Of a stretch of 64,000 nt of DNA, positions 1 to 10,559 are shown piece after piece; within the stretch, counting starts at the first letter, position 1, and every line of letters starts with the position of its first letter. A program made the position numbers and the translations under genes. Location of the stretch: positions 172,783,529 through 172,847,528 of the forward strand of contig OZ038380.1 in assembly GCA_964036045.1 (NCBI GenBank), in the 5' to 3' direction. The notes under the pieces were generated by a model. That model had not been told where the DNA came from. It was given only the letters and a program-made list of their open reading frames with translations, and did not search any database. This DNA comes from Eutreptiella sp. 'Long Island Sound 2002'. Lineage: Eukaryota > Euglenozoa > Euglenophyceae > Eutreptiales > Eutreptiaceae.

Positions 1-254
1 ACCGTTTCCCTTCGTTTGGCCGTTTTGAATGTGTTCCAAGGCTTTTTTGGCCCAAAAATGGCTGTTTTTGGCCCTAAACTGCAGTTTTTGAAACTGAGGT
101 CCGCCACTTGCGAATCCCGTTCCCGGCCACCACCGTTGAGTTTATTGCTCAAACATTGTGTGATTGTACTTCACACCTATAGGTATCATCCACCAAAATT
201 TCACCCGAATCCGAAGCACCACGATGGAGTTCTGATTTTTAGCCATTTCGCGCA

Positions 255-296
<42 letters not shown>

Positions 297-720
297 GCTA
301 AACCTGGTAGGTCCACCCTAGACACTAAAAGGGTTATAAAACCAAGACCGGTTCCACCAGCTCGGTGACTCTAACCCTAACCCTAACCCCAACCCTAGCC
401 CTAACCCTAGCCCTGCCCCTAGCCCTAGCTCTCACCCAAGGCTCGGGCCAGAGTGAGTGTTGGGGTGCAAAATGGAGAGCAATGACCCCCCTCCCCGCCC
501 CCCAACCCACCACCCCAAACCGCCCCACTTGGACCCCCCCCCCGGCCGACCCTCCCAACCGCCCCCCCCCCCTCGCCCCGACCTGAACCCCCCCCCCCCT
601 TACTTCTACTGGGCGGGGGAGTCGCGTCTAAAAGCGAGGAGACGTCCCCCCCGTGGCTATGGGGCTCTTATGACCCCCCTCCCCCCTCAAGTGAAAGTCC
701 GGGAACCTAGGTCCATTTGA
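1..720. repeat. Dispersed repeat, copy 1, with GCTT and CCCTAA tracts
   Basis: The sequence recurs, diverged, at about 14600-15480 in the same order. It has a unique-looking 5' part (FGG/CGG-rich words around a shared 'cccgttcccggcc'), a GCTT microsatellite (about 250-298), a shared 'ggttataaaaccaag' block, a degenerate CCCTAA tract (about 370-430), then a C-rich tract. No long conserved ORF is seen. The short ORFs here are frame artefacts of the C-rich tract. The telomere-like tract is internal to the repeat, so it need not mark a chromosome end. Confidence 0.75.
370..432 (+). repeat. Degenerate telomere-like CCCTAA tract
   Basis: About nine units of CCCTAA with CCCTAG, CCCCAA and CCCTGC variants. 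The same tract, shorter, occurs in the second repeat copy near 14975-15010, which argues it belongs to the repeat family and is not a terminal telomere. Confidence 0.7.
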
Positions 721-904
721 GCTTTGTGCAGGAGCCCCTCCGCCAGGTGCAGCACCGCTTCCGCAACAAACTGCGCTGCCATGCTGCCCGTCAGCTGGAG
801 GCGCGCCGCCCGGTCACCTTCGGGGGCTTGGGCGACGGAGACACGCAAGATTTAGGAACTCCTGTCTAATGATGTGAGAGTGCAAGTCTCTCCGCCTGTT
901 CAGG

Positions 905-1668
905 TTCTATTACAAACTTATTGACTTCGATTGTAGGAAATATTTTTGGTTTTAAGGCTTTACGTGCTTTACGTGTATTTTGGCTGCATATGCAAAGACT
1001 TTTCTAGTCCTCCACCTGGTATTCAAGTAGAGCGTGATCGTCTTCATAAGTATGGTTGACGTCTTTTAGGATGTACTATTCAGCCTAAGTTAGGTTTATC
1101 AACTAAAAATTATGGTCGTGCGGTATGTGAGTGTCTTTGTGGTGGTTTAGATTTTACGAAAGATGACAAGAACGTAAACTCTCAAGCTTTCATGCGTTGG
1201 TGTGATCGTTTGTTTTTCTGTGCAGAGGCTATTTATAAGTCTCAGACAGAAACAGATGAGGTAACAGGTCATTATTTAAATGCAACAGCTGTTACTTGTC
1301 AAGAATGCAAAAGAGAGCTGAGTTTGCTGCTCAAATAGGGGTGCATGTTATTATGCATGACTACCTAAGAGGGGTTTTACAGCAAATACTTCTTTAGCTG
1401 CTTGCTGTTGTGATAATGGTTTATTACTTCACATTCACCATGCCATGCACGCCGTAATTGATCGTTAGCGTAACCATGGTATTCATTTCCGAGTTTTAGC
1501 TAAGACTCCTCGTATGTCTGGTGGTGACCATTTACATTCTGGTACAGTTGTAGGTAAGTTAGTAGGTGAGCGTGAAGTTACTTTAGGTTTTGCGGATCTA
1601 AGAATTGGTGTGGTATGGGTGGTACTATGCCTGTGGCTTCAGGAGGTATTCATGTTTGGCATATGCTG
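905..1668 (+). pseudogene. rbcL: Nuclear plastid-DNA fragment: decayed rbcL (form IB type)
   Basis: An AT-rich island in GC-rich surroundings. Forward translation, with frame changes, gives successive blocks of the Rubisco large subunit: [16 protein letters not shown], an HKYG...LLGCT block, [53 protein letters not shown], then [13 protein letters not shown]. The middle and late blocks fit the green-type (form IB) large subunit and not the red-type (form ID). A segment is missing between the TLGF block (about 1590) and the MPVASGG block. Damage includes frameshifts, several Arg CGT to TGT changes and a TAG at 1466-1468 where Gln (DRQ) is expected. This is a transferred organellar copy, not a functional gene. 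Confidence 0.85.
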
Positions 1669-3185
1669 TAAATGCTATTATTAATTACGTAAAACAGTAC
1701 TTTGATCCTACAGGGGTCTTGTTGAAGCACCCACCAACACTGAACACGCGATTTTTTTAAGGAGGCGGGGCTCCCACCATTGCCCCTGTGACATTGCACA
1801 CTTAGAGCTTGGTGGACATGTGAGTGATGGGTGGGTGGGTTGGTGGGTAGGCGCAGGGATGTGTGTGTCGTGCAAAGCTGGCGACTTCCCGCTAGCGTCC
1901 AGTGTTTCGTTCTGGCCAGGTGGCACACACCACCTTCATTCTGTACAAGGTTCCGATTGTGACCTTGACCAAGGACACATCGTCCGCATTGACTGTCCCC
2001 ATCAGTTGCGGGTGATGGAGCACTGCTACCAGTGCTTTCACCCCCCAAATTCGGAGGTGATGATCTGTGATGGTTGGGATGAAGCAATGGTCCGTGCAAA
2101 ATGCTCTGGTCAAGGGGCTTGACGTGCCGTTTTGACCCAGGTATGCCTCCTTGCACTTCATCTGTAGCGATTGGGTGCAAACGTCTGCCATTGCCTCCCA
2201 GGGTGAGGCCCGGGCCCCTGCTGGGGAAGTGGGGTTTTCAACTCCGGGGGGAGGGGGTCGATAGAGCCTCCCAAAACTGGGGGGTTCGGGAAAAGGGCTG
2301 AATTGACAGGACCATCAATCAGTTTTTATGAACTCTGGCATCAAGGCCCCGAAAAATGTTTTGAGCATTGAAAATGGTTAGTTTTGTTTCACCAAATACA
2401 AGGCAAATGATGATTTTTCTGAAACCGCTCAATGCGCTGATTCCAAAAATCCCATTTTCATTTTTTGCCGAATTTTGGGTCCGGGTCACCTCCGGGCCCA
2501 GGGGTCGGTCTCGGTAGGATTTTGGGGGGCCCGTCAATTCAGCCCTTTTGGGGGGGTCTAGCCAGGGGGCTGTATCGATCCCCGCCCCCGCAAACGAAAG
2601 CCCGCCCAGCTGATCAAGCAAGGTCTTGGCTGTGCCCGCTTTTTCTACTGCAAAAGAAGGTTGTCTTCGCGGCTACCGCCACCATATTTCGGAGAAATAC
2701 CCCCCCCCCCCCAAAAAAAAACAGCCCAAAGTGGCCCAACGGTTGCACAGGTTGGTCATAAATAGCCCCAAACCAAGACTGGGCCATGTTTTGGGCCATG
2801 CGGCTCGAAATCCACATCTGAGACCGTCTAGTACAGCCGCAAACCCCCCACTTTGTGGTTTTCGCATCTCAAAATCGCCAAACCGGACACCCAGACCTGC
2901 AAGCTGCAAGCTCAAGTCCGAACTGGTTGGCGCCAAAATGGGTCCAACGGCGCTCAGCAGACTCCTCCTGCCCCCCATCCGGCCCTCCGCACCCACATTC
3001 TGGATATTACAAGAATATTGGGCATTGCCCAACAGGCTGGTGGAGCTGAAGGCCCCAGAACACATCTTTGCTTCTGTTTTGGCGGGGTAAGTCAGCATGC
3101 TGTGCGCCGCACTGCATCCCTCTGCACAGGCCCGACGTTCAGCATATCAAAGTCCACGCTCAATTCTGGCCAAGCATTCTTTCAA
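1669..3185. other. Stretch without a recognised gene
   Basis: Short ORFs on both strands overlap one another and match nothing I recognise. A translation reading [16 protein letters not shown] directly follows the rbcL fragment (about 1670-1715). It is AT-rich and may be more organellar DNA, but I cannot assign it. Poly-C and poly-A tracts occur near 2700. Confidence 0.4.
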
Positions 3186-3189
3186 TTCT

Positions 3190-3480
3190 TTTGCTATCAA
3201 TCGGCTGTCAGGGGCAACCACCGGTGATTGGATTGGCCTCTACCCCGCGGACTCCCCCGGGGGCGGCACGCCACATAAGACTAAAATTCCGAGGGGCGCC
3301 TTGTGGCTCTACGTCTGCAACGATCAGGCGGAGTGCGATTCTGCGTTTTCGAGTGCGTCCAAAAAATGGCCTTGGCCTCTCCCCGCAGGCGATTACCTCG
3401 CATGGTACCTCGGTGACAACAAATGGAAAAGCGTCCCCATGAAGCCTTCTTCCCCACTTCGTTTCACGGTGAAGCGAAGT
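3190..3480 (+). pseudogene. Fragment/exon of a DWIGLY-type beta-sandwich domain
   Basis: One forward frame gives TTGDWIGLYPAD, a middle block with LWLYVC, and a closing block with AGDYLAWYLGDNKW followed by LRFTV. This spacing of WIGLY, a central W-x-Y and a GxYxAWY strand is typical of small secreted beta-sandwich modules found next to phosphoesterase or binding domains in algae and protists. The block is flanked by plausible splice-like signals (a pyrimidine-rich run ending in cag near 3210; gtgaag near 3472), so it may be a single exon. No start codon or neighbouring domain is evident, so it may equally be an isolated remnant. Confidence 0.4.
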
Positions 3481-3699
3481 CTGCTTTTTGGTGCTGCTGG
3501 TGACAGCAGTGCAGCAAACTGCAACCAAATGTGTTGCTTCTGGTGGCCGCCTGTGCGAGCTCTACAGTGTACGTCCCCGTCAGTGTGGAGTTCGGGTGGG
3601 AGGGTCGCTATGAGCCGTCTCTGTTCTGATTATCCCCTGCTGTCCTTGACGAGGGCCCCGGGGATACTGCTGTGGAAGGTGGTCCCTGTCGATGTCAGT

Positions 3700-3900
3700 A
3701 GGTCTTTCACAAGAAGTCGTTTGCAGTCAATGATTACATTCGAGTGTTGCACTCTGAACTCCTGCAATGGTTGTCCATGTCTGATTTATCGTTGGATTAT
3801 GCTGCGGTCCGCCTCTATGCCACTGCTCTAGAGGAGTGGCTGACGGACCGCAACATTCCGGTACAGCCCGGTTCAGATGTAGATGGGCAGAAGCGTGCTA
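3700..3900 (+). pseudogene. Coding-like remnant, unidentified
   Basis: A forward frame reads HSELLQWLSM, then DYAAVRLYATALEEWL and NIPVQPGSDVDGQ, a low-bias amphipathic composition unlike the surrounding C/G-tract artefacts. It ends in a G-rich tract at about 3945. No family was recognised. It is probably a fragment of a mobile element or a dead exon. Confidence 0.25.
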
Positions 3901-4085
3901 CCCCCCACCATGGGATGGATCTAATTTGTGCGCCACTCAGGGGGTGGGGGTGGGGGGGGAGGGGGGGGGTAGTCAATTGTGACATGTCACAAAAAATACA
4001 ATAGGCCATAGTGGGAAAACAGCTTTTCTGAAAATATTGTGACACCCAAAAGGCTCTGTGGTAATTTCCGAGGGCAGTGGTACTC

Positions 4086-5351
4086 TCCGAGGGCATGCGG
4101 GATGGTTGCTGGATTGCTCATCTTTGTGTTCCTGAGCTTCCTGTGTTTTTGTGACAATTCTGTTGTTCTGACATTCTGCTTGCATGCGCGACAGAGAGAT
4201 GAGACGCGGTGTCAACTGACACTGTGTTCTCTGTCGGCTCTCAAGACTGACGACGTTCGCAGCAGCTCATTTGTCTGCCGCATCCCTCCGACAGCCTTTG
4301 TCATAGTTCTGTCATGGGTCGAAAGAAGGTGGGTTTTCAGTGTGATCGGCCGTGTGTTTCAGCCGCGGCATGCCGAAAAAAAAAACGAGCCATGCAGCCC
4401 GTCGCGCCGCAGCAATTGCTCTGGCTGTGGGTGCTCTGGGTGCAGCTATGGGTACTGGGTACTGACAGTGACAGTGACAGTGAATAAGAACCCTGGTGCA
4501 CCAGCAAAAAAGACAAAAAACTGTTTCTTGGAATATGCAATGGTTTGCATTGAATGCTTCAAGTGAAGGGGTGTGCTGCCTGCCTCCTGGCACCCTGCGT
4601 GGCTCAATCTGTGACCGGGTTTTTTTGTGACGCATGTTGTGACGCCTCATCACAACAGGGGGGGGGGCGGGGGGGGGGTAGGGAGGGACACCCCCCCCCC
4701 AGTTAGATCCATCCCAGCCCCGAGGGCATGCGGGATGGTTGCTGGATTGCTCATCTTTGTGTTCCTGAGCTTCCTGTGTTTTTGTGACAATTCTGTTGTT
4801 CTGACATTCTGCTTGCATGCGCGACAGAGAGATGAGACGCGGTGTCAACTGACACTGTGTTCTCTGTCGGCTCTCAAGACTGACGACGTTCGCAGCAGCT
4901 CATTTGTCTGCCGCATCCCTCCGACAGCCTTTGTCATAGTTCTGTCATGGGTCGAAAGAAGGTGGGTTTTCAGTGTGATCGGCCGTGTGTTTCAGCCGCG
5001 GCATGCCGAAAAAAAAAACGAGCCATGCAGCCCGTCGCGCCGCAGCAATTGCTCTGGCTGTGGGTGCTCTGGGTGCAGCTATGGGTACTGGGTACTGACA
5101 ATGACAGTGACAGTGAATAAGAACCCTGGTGCACCAGCAAAAAAGACAAAAAACTGTTTCTTGGAATATGCAATGGTTTGCATTGAATGCTTCAAGTGAA
5201 GGGGTGTGCTGCCTGCCTCCTGGCACCCTGCGTGGCTCAATCTGTGACCGGGTTTTTTTGTGACGCATGTTGTGACGCCTCATCACAACAGTGGGGGGGG
5301 CGGGGGGGGGTAGGGAGGGACACCCCCCCCCCCCCAGTTAGATCCATCCCA
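4086..5351. repeat. 633-bp tandem duplication
   Basis: Two nearly identical units, about 4086-4718 and 4719-5351. The 'cgagggcatgcgggatgg' word begins each, and every internal ORF recurs exactly 633 bp later. Each unit contains a stretch related to other repeats in the window (tgacagtgacagtgac followed by 'aaggggtgtgctgcctgcc'), so it belongs to the same dispersed family as 34.3-34.5 kb and 54.7-54.9 kb. Near identity implies a recent duplication. Confidence 0.9.
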
Positions 5352-5439
5352 GCCCCCCAACCCCCCGAAAACCAGACAGGTATCCACAGCGGGGGGGCTG
5401 GGCAGAGTGGGGCAGAAACGGGCGTGGGCTTCCACGTGC

Positions 5440-5745
5440 CTTTGGGAAGAACCAGGCAACGTGCACGTACCTGGCGTGTACACAGATGGCTCCTATGCGC
5501 CAGAGGGGCCAAGGCAAGGTTTTGCGGGCTATGGGGTTGGTTTGGGCCGCTGGACCCCCGCAATATGGCGCAACCACTCGAAGGTCCGGTGGTCCTGTGC
5601 AAACAGTGAATAGAGCAGAGCTCTCTGCCTGTATTGCCGCCCTGCGGGTCTTCCCTTGTGGGCAGCCTATCAGGGTGGTCACTGATAGTCGCTATGTGTA
5701 TGATGGGATCTTGAAGCACCTTTTTGCACTGTGCATCCCCTCAAT
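5440..5745 (+). pseudogene. RNase H domain remnant of a retroelement
   Basis: One frame gives VYTDGSYAPEGP followed by a Gly-rich strand (first catalytic Asp in the YTDGS motif). After a frameshift near 5600 the next frame gives NRAELSACIAAL (catalytic Glu) and IRVVTDSRYVYDG (second Asp). These are the first three active-site elements of RNase HI as found in non-LTR retrotransposons. The C-terminal part is missing. It is a different copy from the RNase H at 44.2-44.7 kb. Confidence 0.7.
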
Positions 5746-6144
5746 CCCCGGGGTGCTGGGGGCTGTGTAAGCTTTCACAGCGGGCTTCCTCAAAACGAGC
5801 TCGTGGGATGGTGATGCTTGTTACTCAGAAAACTAAGCAACGACGCCAGGTGGAAGTAAGTACAGTTTGTCCAGAGCGCGGTGTTGACTACAGGACCCCC
5901 CCCAAATTAGCGGCCGAATTCGGCTGAACTCGCCGATTTGTTCTGCCGATTTGTTGGTCTCTGGGTTTCGCCAATTCGTTCTGCCGACTTCCAAATAGCT
6001 GGGACACTCATCATCAATTGACTGAACACCCTTGGCTCAACGTGGTCTGTCTCGAGGGACATTACATACACACAGGGGTGCAGCCCCAGTGGTGTGCAAA
6101 TTGGAACCATGACGGCCCTCCCCTGGTACACAGCATCACTGTTC

Positions 6145-6312
6145 TCCGAACTGTTCTTGGGTCAGTCCCCCAACCTCCATCCCATGCACCACCATCGTCG
6201 GTTCTCGGGTGAGTACCCTACCCCCCACCCCATGTACCACCATCGCTGGTTCTTGGGTCAGTCCCCCAACTCCCACCCCATGAACCACCACTGCCGGTTC
6301 TTGGGTTGGTCG
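6145..6312. repeat. About 51-bp tandem repeat, three units
   Basis: Three units of a 'cccatgNaccaccaNcgNcggttcttgggt' word alternating with a C-rich arm. No gene is supported here. Confidence 0.65.
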
Positions 6313-6395
6313 CCCAGCCCCGGAGGAGGGGGCAGAACAGATGTCCTATGACGCATGGGGTAAGTGCCTGCACGGTCTGTGCACAGTGCAGACGT

Positions 6396-6722
6396 GGCAG
6401 AGGAGTTGCAAATTGTTGTCTGCCGGCGACAGCTCTGCTCCCGGCGTGCCACTCAGTGTCTCAACTTCGCTATTTCGAGTGATAACTTAGCGGTTTTGGA
6501 TTCCACAGCAGCACATCGGCAGCCTTTGTTGGTCCCCCTGCCCCCCCCCCCCTCCCCCCTTTTGACCCAGCAGCATTCAACTGCGACACTAGTGCACTGA
6601 CCACGAGGGTACTGACTGTGCCACGTATACAACTGTGACCATATACAGACCGAGGGGTGAATTTTTTTCCGAAAATCGAGAGGCATTTTGGGTTTCCACA
6701 TGACCCTAACTGTACAACAACC
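6396..6722. repeat. Repeat B, copy 1
   Basis: The stretch from 'gcagaggagttgcaa' to 'ctgtacaacaacca' is repeated almost exactly at about 9219-9547, where it sits between two copies of repeat A. No coding content was recognised. Confidence 0.85.
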
Positions 6723-6817
6723 AAAAGGTGTGTTTGGGGCCTGGAACCGCCATCCAGGTCAGTGGGCAGCTGTTTTGTCGAAAAATCGGTCCACCGATTT
6801 GTTCCGCTGATTTGTTG

Positions 6818-6972
6818 CACCCCTCATGCCAATGCACCCCTCATGCCGAGTCACCCTTCATGCCAATGCACCGCTCATACCAATGGACCTCTCATGCCAA
6901 TGCACTTCTCATGCCAATGTACCCCTCACGCCAATGCACTTCTCATGCAAATGCACCCCTCATACCACTGCC
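6818..6972. repeat. 18-bp minisatellite
   Basis: About eight or nine units of 'ccaatgcacccctcatgc' with point variants. The period is a multiple of three, so ORFs stay open through it, but the translation (HANA-type repeats) looks like a by-product. Confidence 0.8.
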
Positions 6973-7049
6973 GAATACCCCCCATGTCACATATGAGCGC
7001 TTTGGCACTGTGGTGACGGATGACGTTGCCCTTATAGCGCAGATGTGCT

Positions 7050-7255
7050 ATACCTCGTGCCAAACCCTCAGCCAAGAGTGCAGCCAAACCTGCTACCAAT
7101 GTGGCAGCCAAGCCTGCAGCCCAGGTGGCAGCCAAGCCTGCAGCCCAGCCTGCAGCTGGAGAGCCCATTCCTGTGGCCCCTGTGGAGCATGAGCAGCTCT
7201 TCAAAGTCAAATACTCCCACCAGAAAAAATTGCACACAGAGCATGTTTGTCAGTA
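7050..7255 (+). pseudogene. AKPAAQ-repeat coding-like tract
   Basis: One forward frame reads repeated AKPAA/VAAKPAAQ units, then GEPIPVAPVEHEQLF and KVKYSHQKKLH, ending at a TAG. Ala/Lys/Pro repeats of this kind occur in linker-histone tails and disordered linkers. No start codon or folded domain accompanies it, so it is recorded only as a possible exon remnant. Confidence 0.25.
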
Positions 7256-7344
7256 GAGCAGAACACGCATCCCAACAGGCATTTCCCGGCTCATTTTGTT
7301 GTTCATATGCTTTTGCGTCTGCACGTCTTGTTGCGTGGCGCACG

Positions 7345-7455
7345 TCCTTTGCATAGTAATCGGGGTGCGAGGGAACCGTCTCCTGGGGTATTTTGGGGTT
7401 TGTTCCCTCGGGGGTGCAAGGGAACCGTTGCGCGCGACCGCTTACTATGCAAGGG
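7345..7455. repeat. Inverted repeat with internal direct repeats
   Basis: The word 'tgcatagtaa' (about 7350) and its reverse complement 'ttactatgca' (about 7441) flank about 80 bp holding two direct copies of 'gggtgcRagggaaccgt'. It could be a small hairpin or the remnant of a miniature element. No target duplication was seen. Confidence 0.5.
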
Positions 7456-8368
7456 GGGGGGGTTACAGGATCCTGGTGAACAACAAACACATTCAACATA
7501 GGAATCACCTCGAAGAGAGGTTGTTAGATCAAGCGCAGGTGCGAGCGTCGTATACCCCCCTTTTTTGGGGTCGTTCGCGTAGCATACCCCAATGTATGAT
7601 TTCTAACGTCTAACCCCCTGTAAAATCATCATTTTAGGACCAAAAATGATCCCCCAATGGTTTTTGGGATTTTGACCCCCGTACCCCCCCGCACCGGGGT
7701 ACCGCTTTTTTTTGGGGGGGGGGTCGGGGTTGGGGGTTGGGGACAAAACTTCTTTGTGTATTGTGGCCGCTGTGTGTGTATTTGGACGTGGGTCTTGAAG
7801 AACTTTTTTCTTGTATATGGACCCCCTAACCCATGGCATGGGTCCCGGCTCCCAACTTCAGGTACCCCCAGTCAGCCCCCCATATATGGCCCCTCGCCAA
7901 TGAGGACTTAGCCGTTTTCACGCTGGATAGGCTGTTTAGTGGCACGTGAAGGTTTTTTGAAATTTGGATTTTTCATGACTACCTTCCGTTGCCCCTAGGA
8001 TTGGTTTGGGTGATCATTTGGTGACAATAGGGGTACTTGAGCACCCATGGGGACCCACACAGTGGCTGGTAGGCCTATGTAGCCCGTGCCATGGGCACTC
8101 CGAAAGCCCCAAAATCGCTGTTGCGTAGGCTGTTGAGTGACACTTGAAAGTTTTTCACATTTGCACTTTTTCCGAAACCCTTCTGTTGCCCCACGTAGTG
8201 GCCACTGGGCCCATCTAGTCCGAGCCATGGGCCCCCCAAAAGCTTCAAAAATTGTTGTTTGTAGGTGGTTCAATGGCATTTGGGGTGTGCACAAACTGCT
8301 TTCCACCCTCTGCAGGTCAAAAATGGAAAATCACCTCGCAGAGGTTGTTAGATCAAAGCTAGGCCGGC

Positions 8369-9220
8369 ATATATAGGGGAAAACGCCACATACCCCCCCA
8401 TTTTGGCCTTTTTGGCCAAGGGGTTGAATTGTTAGTTTAACCCCTTGTAAATCATTATTTTGTGCAATAAACGCATCCCCCAATGAGTTTTTGGTCTGGA
8501 CCCCCCCAGACCCCCCCCCCACTTGAAACCCACTTTTTTGTGGTTTTGAGGGAGGGGGGGGGGTGGGGGGGGCTGGGGGTCAAAAATGTCGAAAAAATGA
8601 CCTCCCTTTGTTTTGGGTCGAAAATCATAAATCTTTTGGTTTTTTTTGACTTTGAGCCGAAAAAGTGTTTCCGGGTCCCGACTCCATGGGGTTCGTATGG
8701 GGCGGAGTGGGACGAGCGCTCATGCAGTTCATGCACGTTTTAGCCATTTTTGCTGTGTTGGCGGTTTTGGCGACCTCGGTGACCCCGTGGTACCCACTCT
8801 GAGGGGCGTGAGCGGGGATGTTGTGACAGTATATACCTACTAGGATACAAAAAACGTGTTTTGCAGTCTCTAGTCTTGCCGAGGGCCGGTCACAACCCGT
8901 GCCAAAGACACGAAATGGCTGTTTCCACCAAAAATGCCCTAGTGAATGGGCCGGGACACAACCTGCTTATGCAGTTTTTCGCTCAAAAATGGAAGTTTTT
9001 GAAACTTATGTATATGATGTGTGCACGGGCGTATGTTACTCCACCCCCTCAGCACTGAACGACGAATGTATTTTGAAGTGGGGGCCGAGCTTGCACAGCC
9101 CCTGGGCCATGAATGCAGCCAGCCTAGGCAATATATTCACCGGTTCACCAATAATCTCAATGCCTTTTCAATTTTCTTGGTGTTGCTTTCTATTGAGTGT
9201 GTCCAGTTGGATGCAGCTTG
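8369..9220. repeat. Repeat A, copy 1 (about 850 bp)
   Basis: From 'atataggggaaaacgccac' to 'gttggatgcagcttgca'. It is repeated almost exactly 1182 bp downstream. A diverged relative of its first 200 bp lies at 7500-7690. It contains G/C homopolymers and the 'aaaaatggaagtttttgaaact' word shared with the satellite that follows. Confidence 0.85.
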
Positions 9221-9547
9221 CAGAGGAGTTGCAAGATGTTGTCTGCCGGCGACAGCTCTGCTCCCGGCGTGCCACTCAGTGTCTCAACTTCACTATTTTG
9301 AGTGATAACTTAGCGGTTTTGGATTCCACAGCAGCACATCGGCAGCCTTTGTTGGTCCCCCTGCCCCCCCCCCCCCTCCCCCCTTTTGACCCAGCAGCAT
9401 TCAACTGCGACACTAGTGCACTGACCACGAGGGTACTGACTGTGCCACGTATACAACTGTGACCATATACAGACCGAGGGGTGAATTTTTTTCCGAAAAT
9501 CGAGAGGCATTTTGGGTTTCCACATGACTCTAACTGTACAACAACCA
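9219..9547. repeat. Repeat B, copy 2, between the two A copies
   Basis: Near-identical to 6396-6722. Its position exactly between two A copies gives an A-B-A structure with no unique DNA between the blocks. Confidence 0.85.
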
Positions 9548-9550
9548 ATA

Positions 9551-10405
9551 TATATAGGGGAAAACGCCACATACCCCCCCATTTTGGCCTTTTTGGCCAA
9601 GGGGTTGAATTTTTAGTTTAACCCCTTGTAAATCATTATTTTGTGCAATAAACGCATCCCCCAATGAGTTTTTGGTCTGGACCCCCCCAGACCCCCCCCC
9701 CCCACTTGAAACCCACTTTTTTGTGGTTTTGAGGGAGGGGGGGGGGTGGGGGGGGTGGGGGTCAAAAATGTCGAAAAAATGACCTCCCTTTGTTTTGGGT
9801 CGAAAATCATAAATCTTTTGGTTTTTTTTGACTTTGAGCCGAAAAAGTGTTTCCGGGTCCCGACTCCATGGGGTTCGTATGGGGCGGAGTGGGACGAGCG
9901 CTCATGCGGTTCATGCACGTTTTAGCCATTTTTGCTGTGTTGGCGGTTTTGGCGACCTCGGTGACCCCGTGGTACCCACTCTGAGGGGCGTGAGCGGGGA
10001 TGTTGTGACAGTATATACCTACTAGGATACAAAAAACGTGTTTTGCAGTCTCTAGTCTTGCCGAGGGCCGGTCACAACCCGTGCCAAAGACACGAAATGG
10101 CTGTTTCCACCAAAAATGCCCTAGTGAATGGGCCGGTACACAACCTGCTTATGCAGTTTTTCGCTCAAAAATGGAAGTTTTTGAAACTTATGTATATGAT
10201 GTGTGCACGGGCGTATGTTACTCCACCCCCTCAGCACTGAACGACGAATGTATTTTGAAGTGGGGGCCGAGCTTGCACAGCCCCTGGGCCATGAATGCAG
10301 CCAGCCTAGGCAATATATTCACCGGTTCACCAATAATCTCAATGCCTTTTCAATTTTCTTGGTGTTGCTTTCTATTGAGTGTGTCCAGTTGGATGCAGCT
10401 TGCAT
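9551..10405. repeat. Repeat A, copy 2
   Basis: Matches 8369-9220 at an offset of 1182 bp with a few substitutions. A long-terminal-repeat reading was considered, but there are no TG...CA ends, primer-binding site or coding interior. Confidence 0.85.
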
Positions 10406-10559
10406 TTCTCTGTGGGCACTCAGCGTCAGTTTTCCTGAGGGCCATGAAAGCGGCCATGAACTCTCCTTCCAGACCGAAAGGCGCCTATGGTACCACTGAT
10501 GAGGAATTTTTTGTGCTGACGTGTGCTTGCTCTTGTGACTAGCACACTACACGACTCGG

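Noticed and set aside
370-432. True chromosome end (telomere)
   Set aside because: The CCCTAA tract is degenerate, short, internal, and recurs inside a second copy of the same repeat at about 14.98 kb.
8369-10405. LTR retrotransposon with LTRs = repeat A
   Set aside because: Only about 330 bp separate the copies, with no TG...CA termini, primer-binding site, polypurine tract or coding sequence, and the middle part occurs independently elsewhere.
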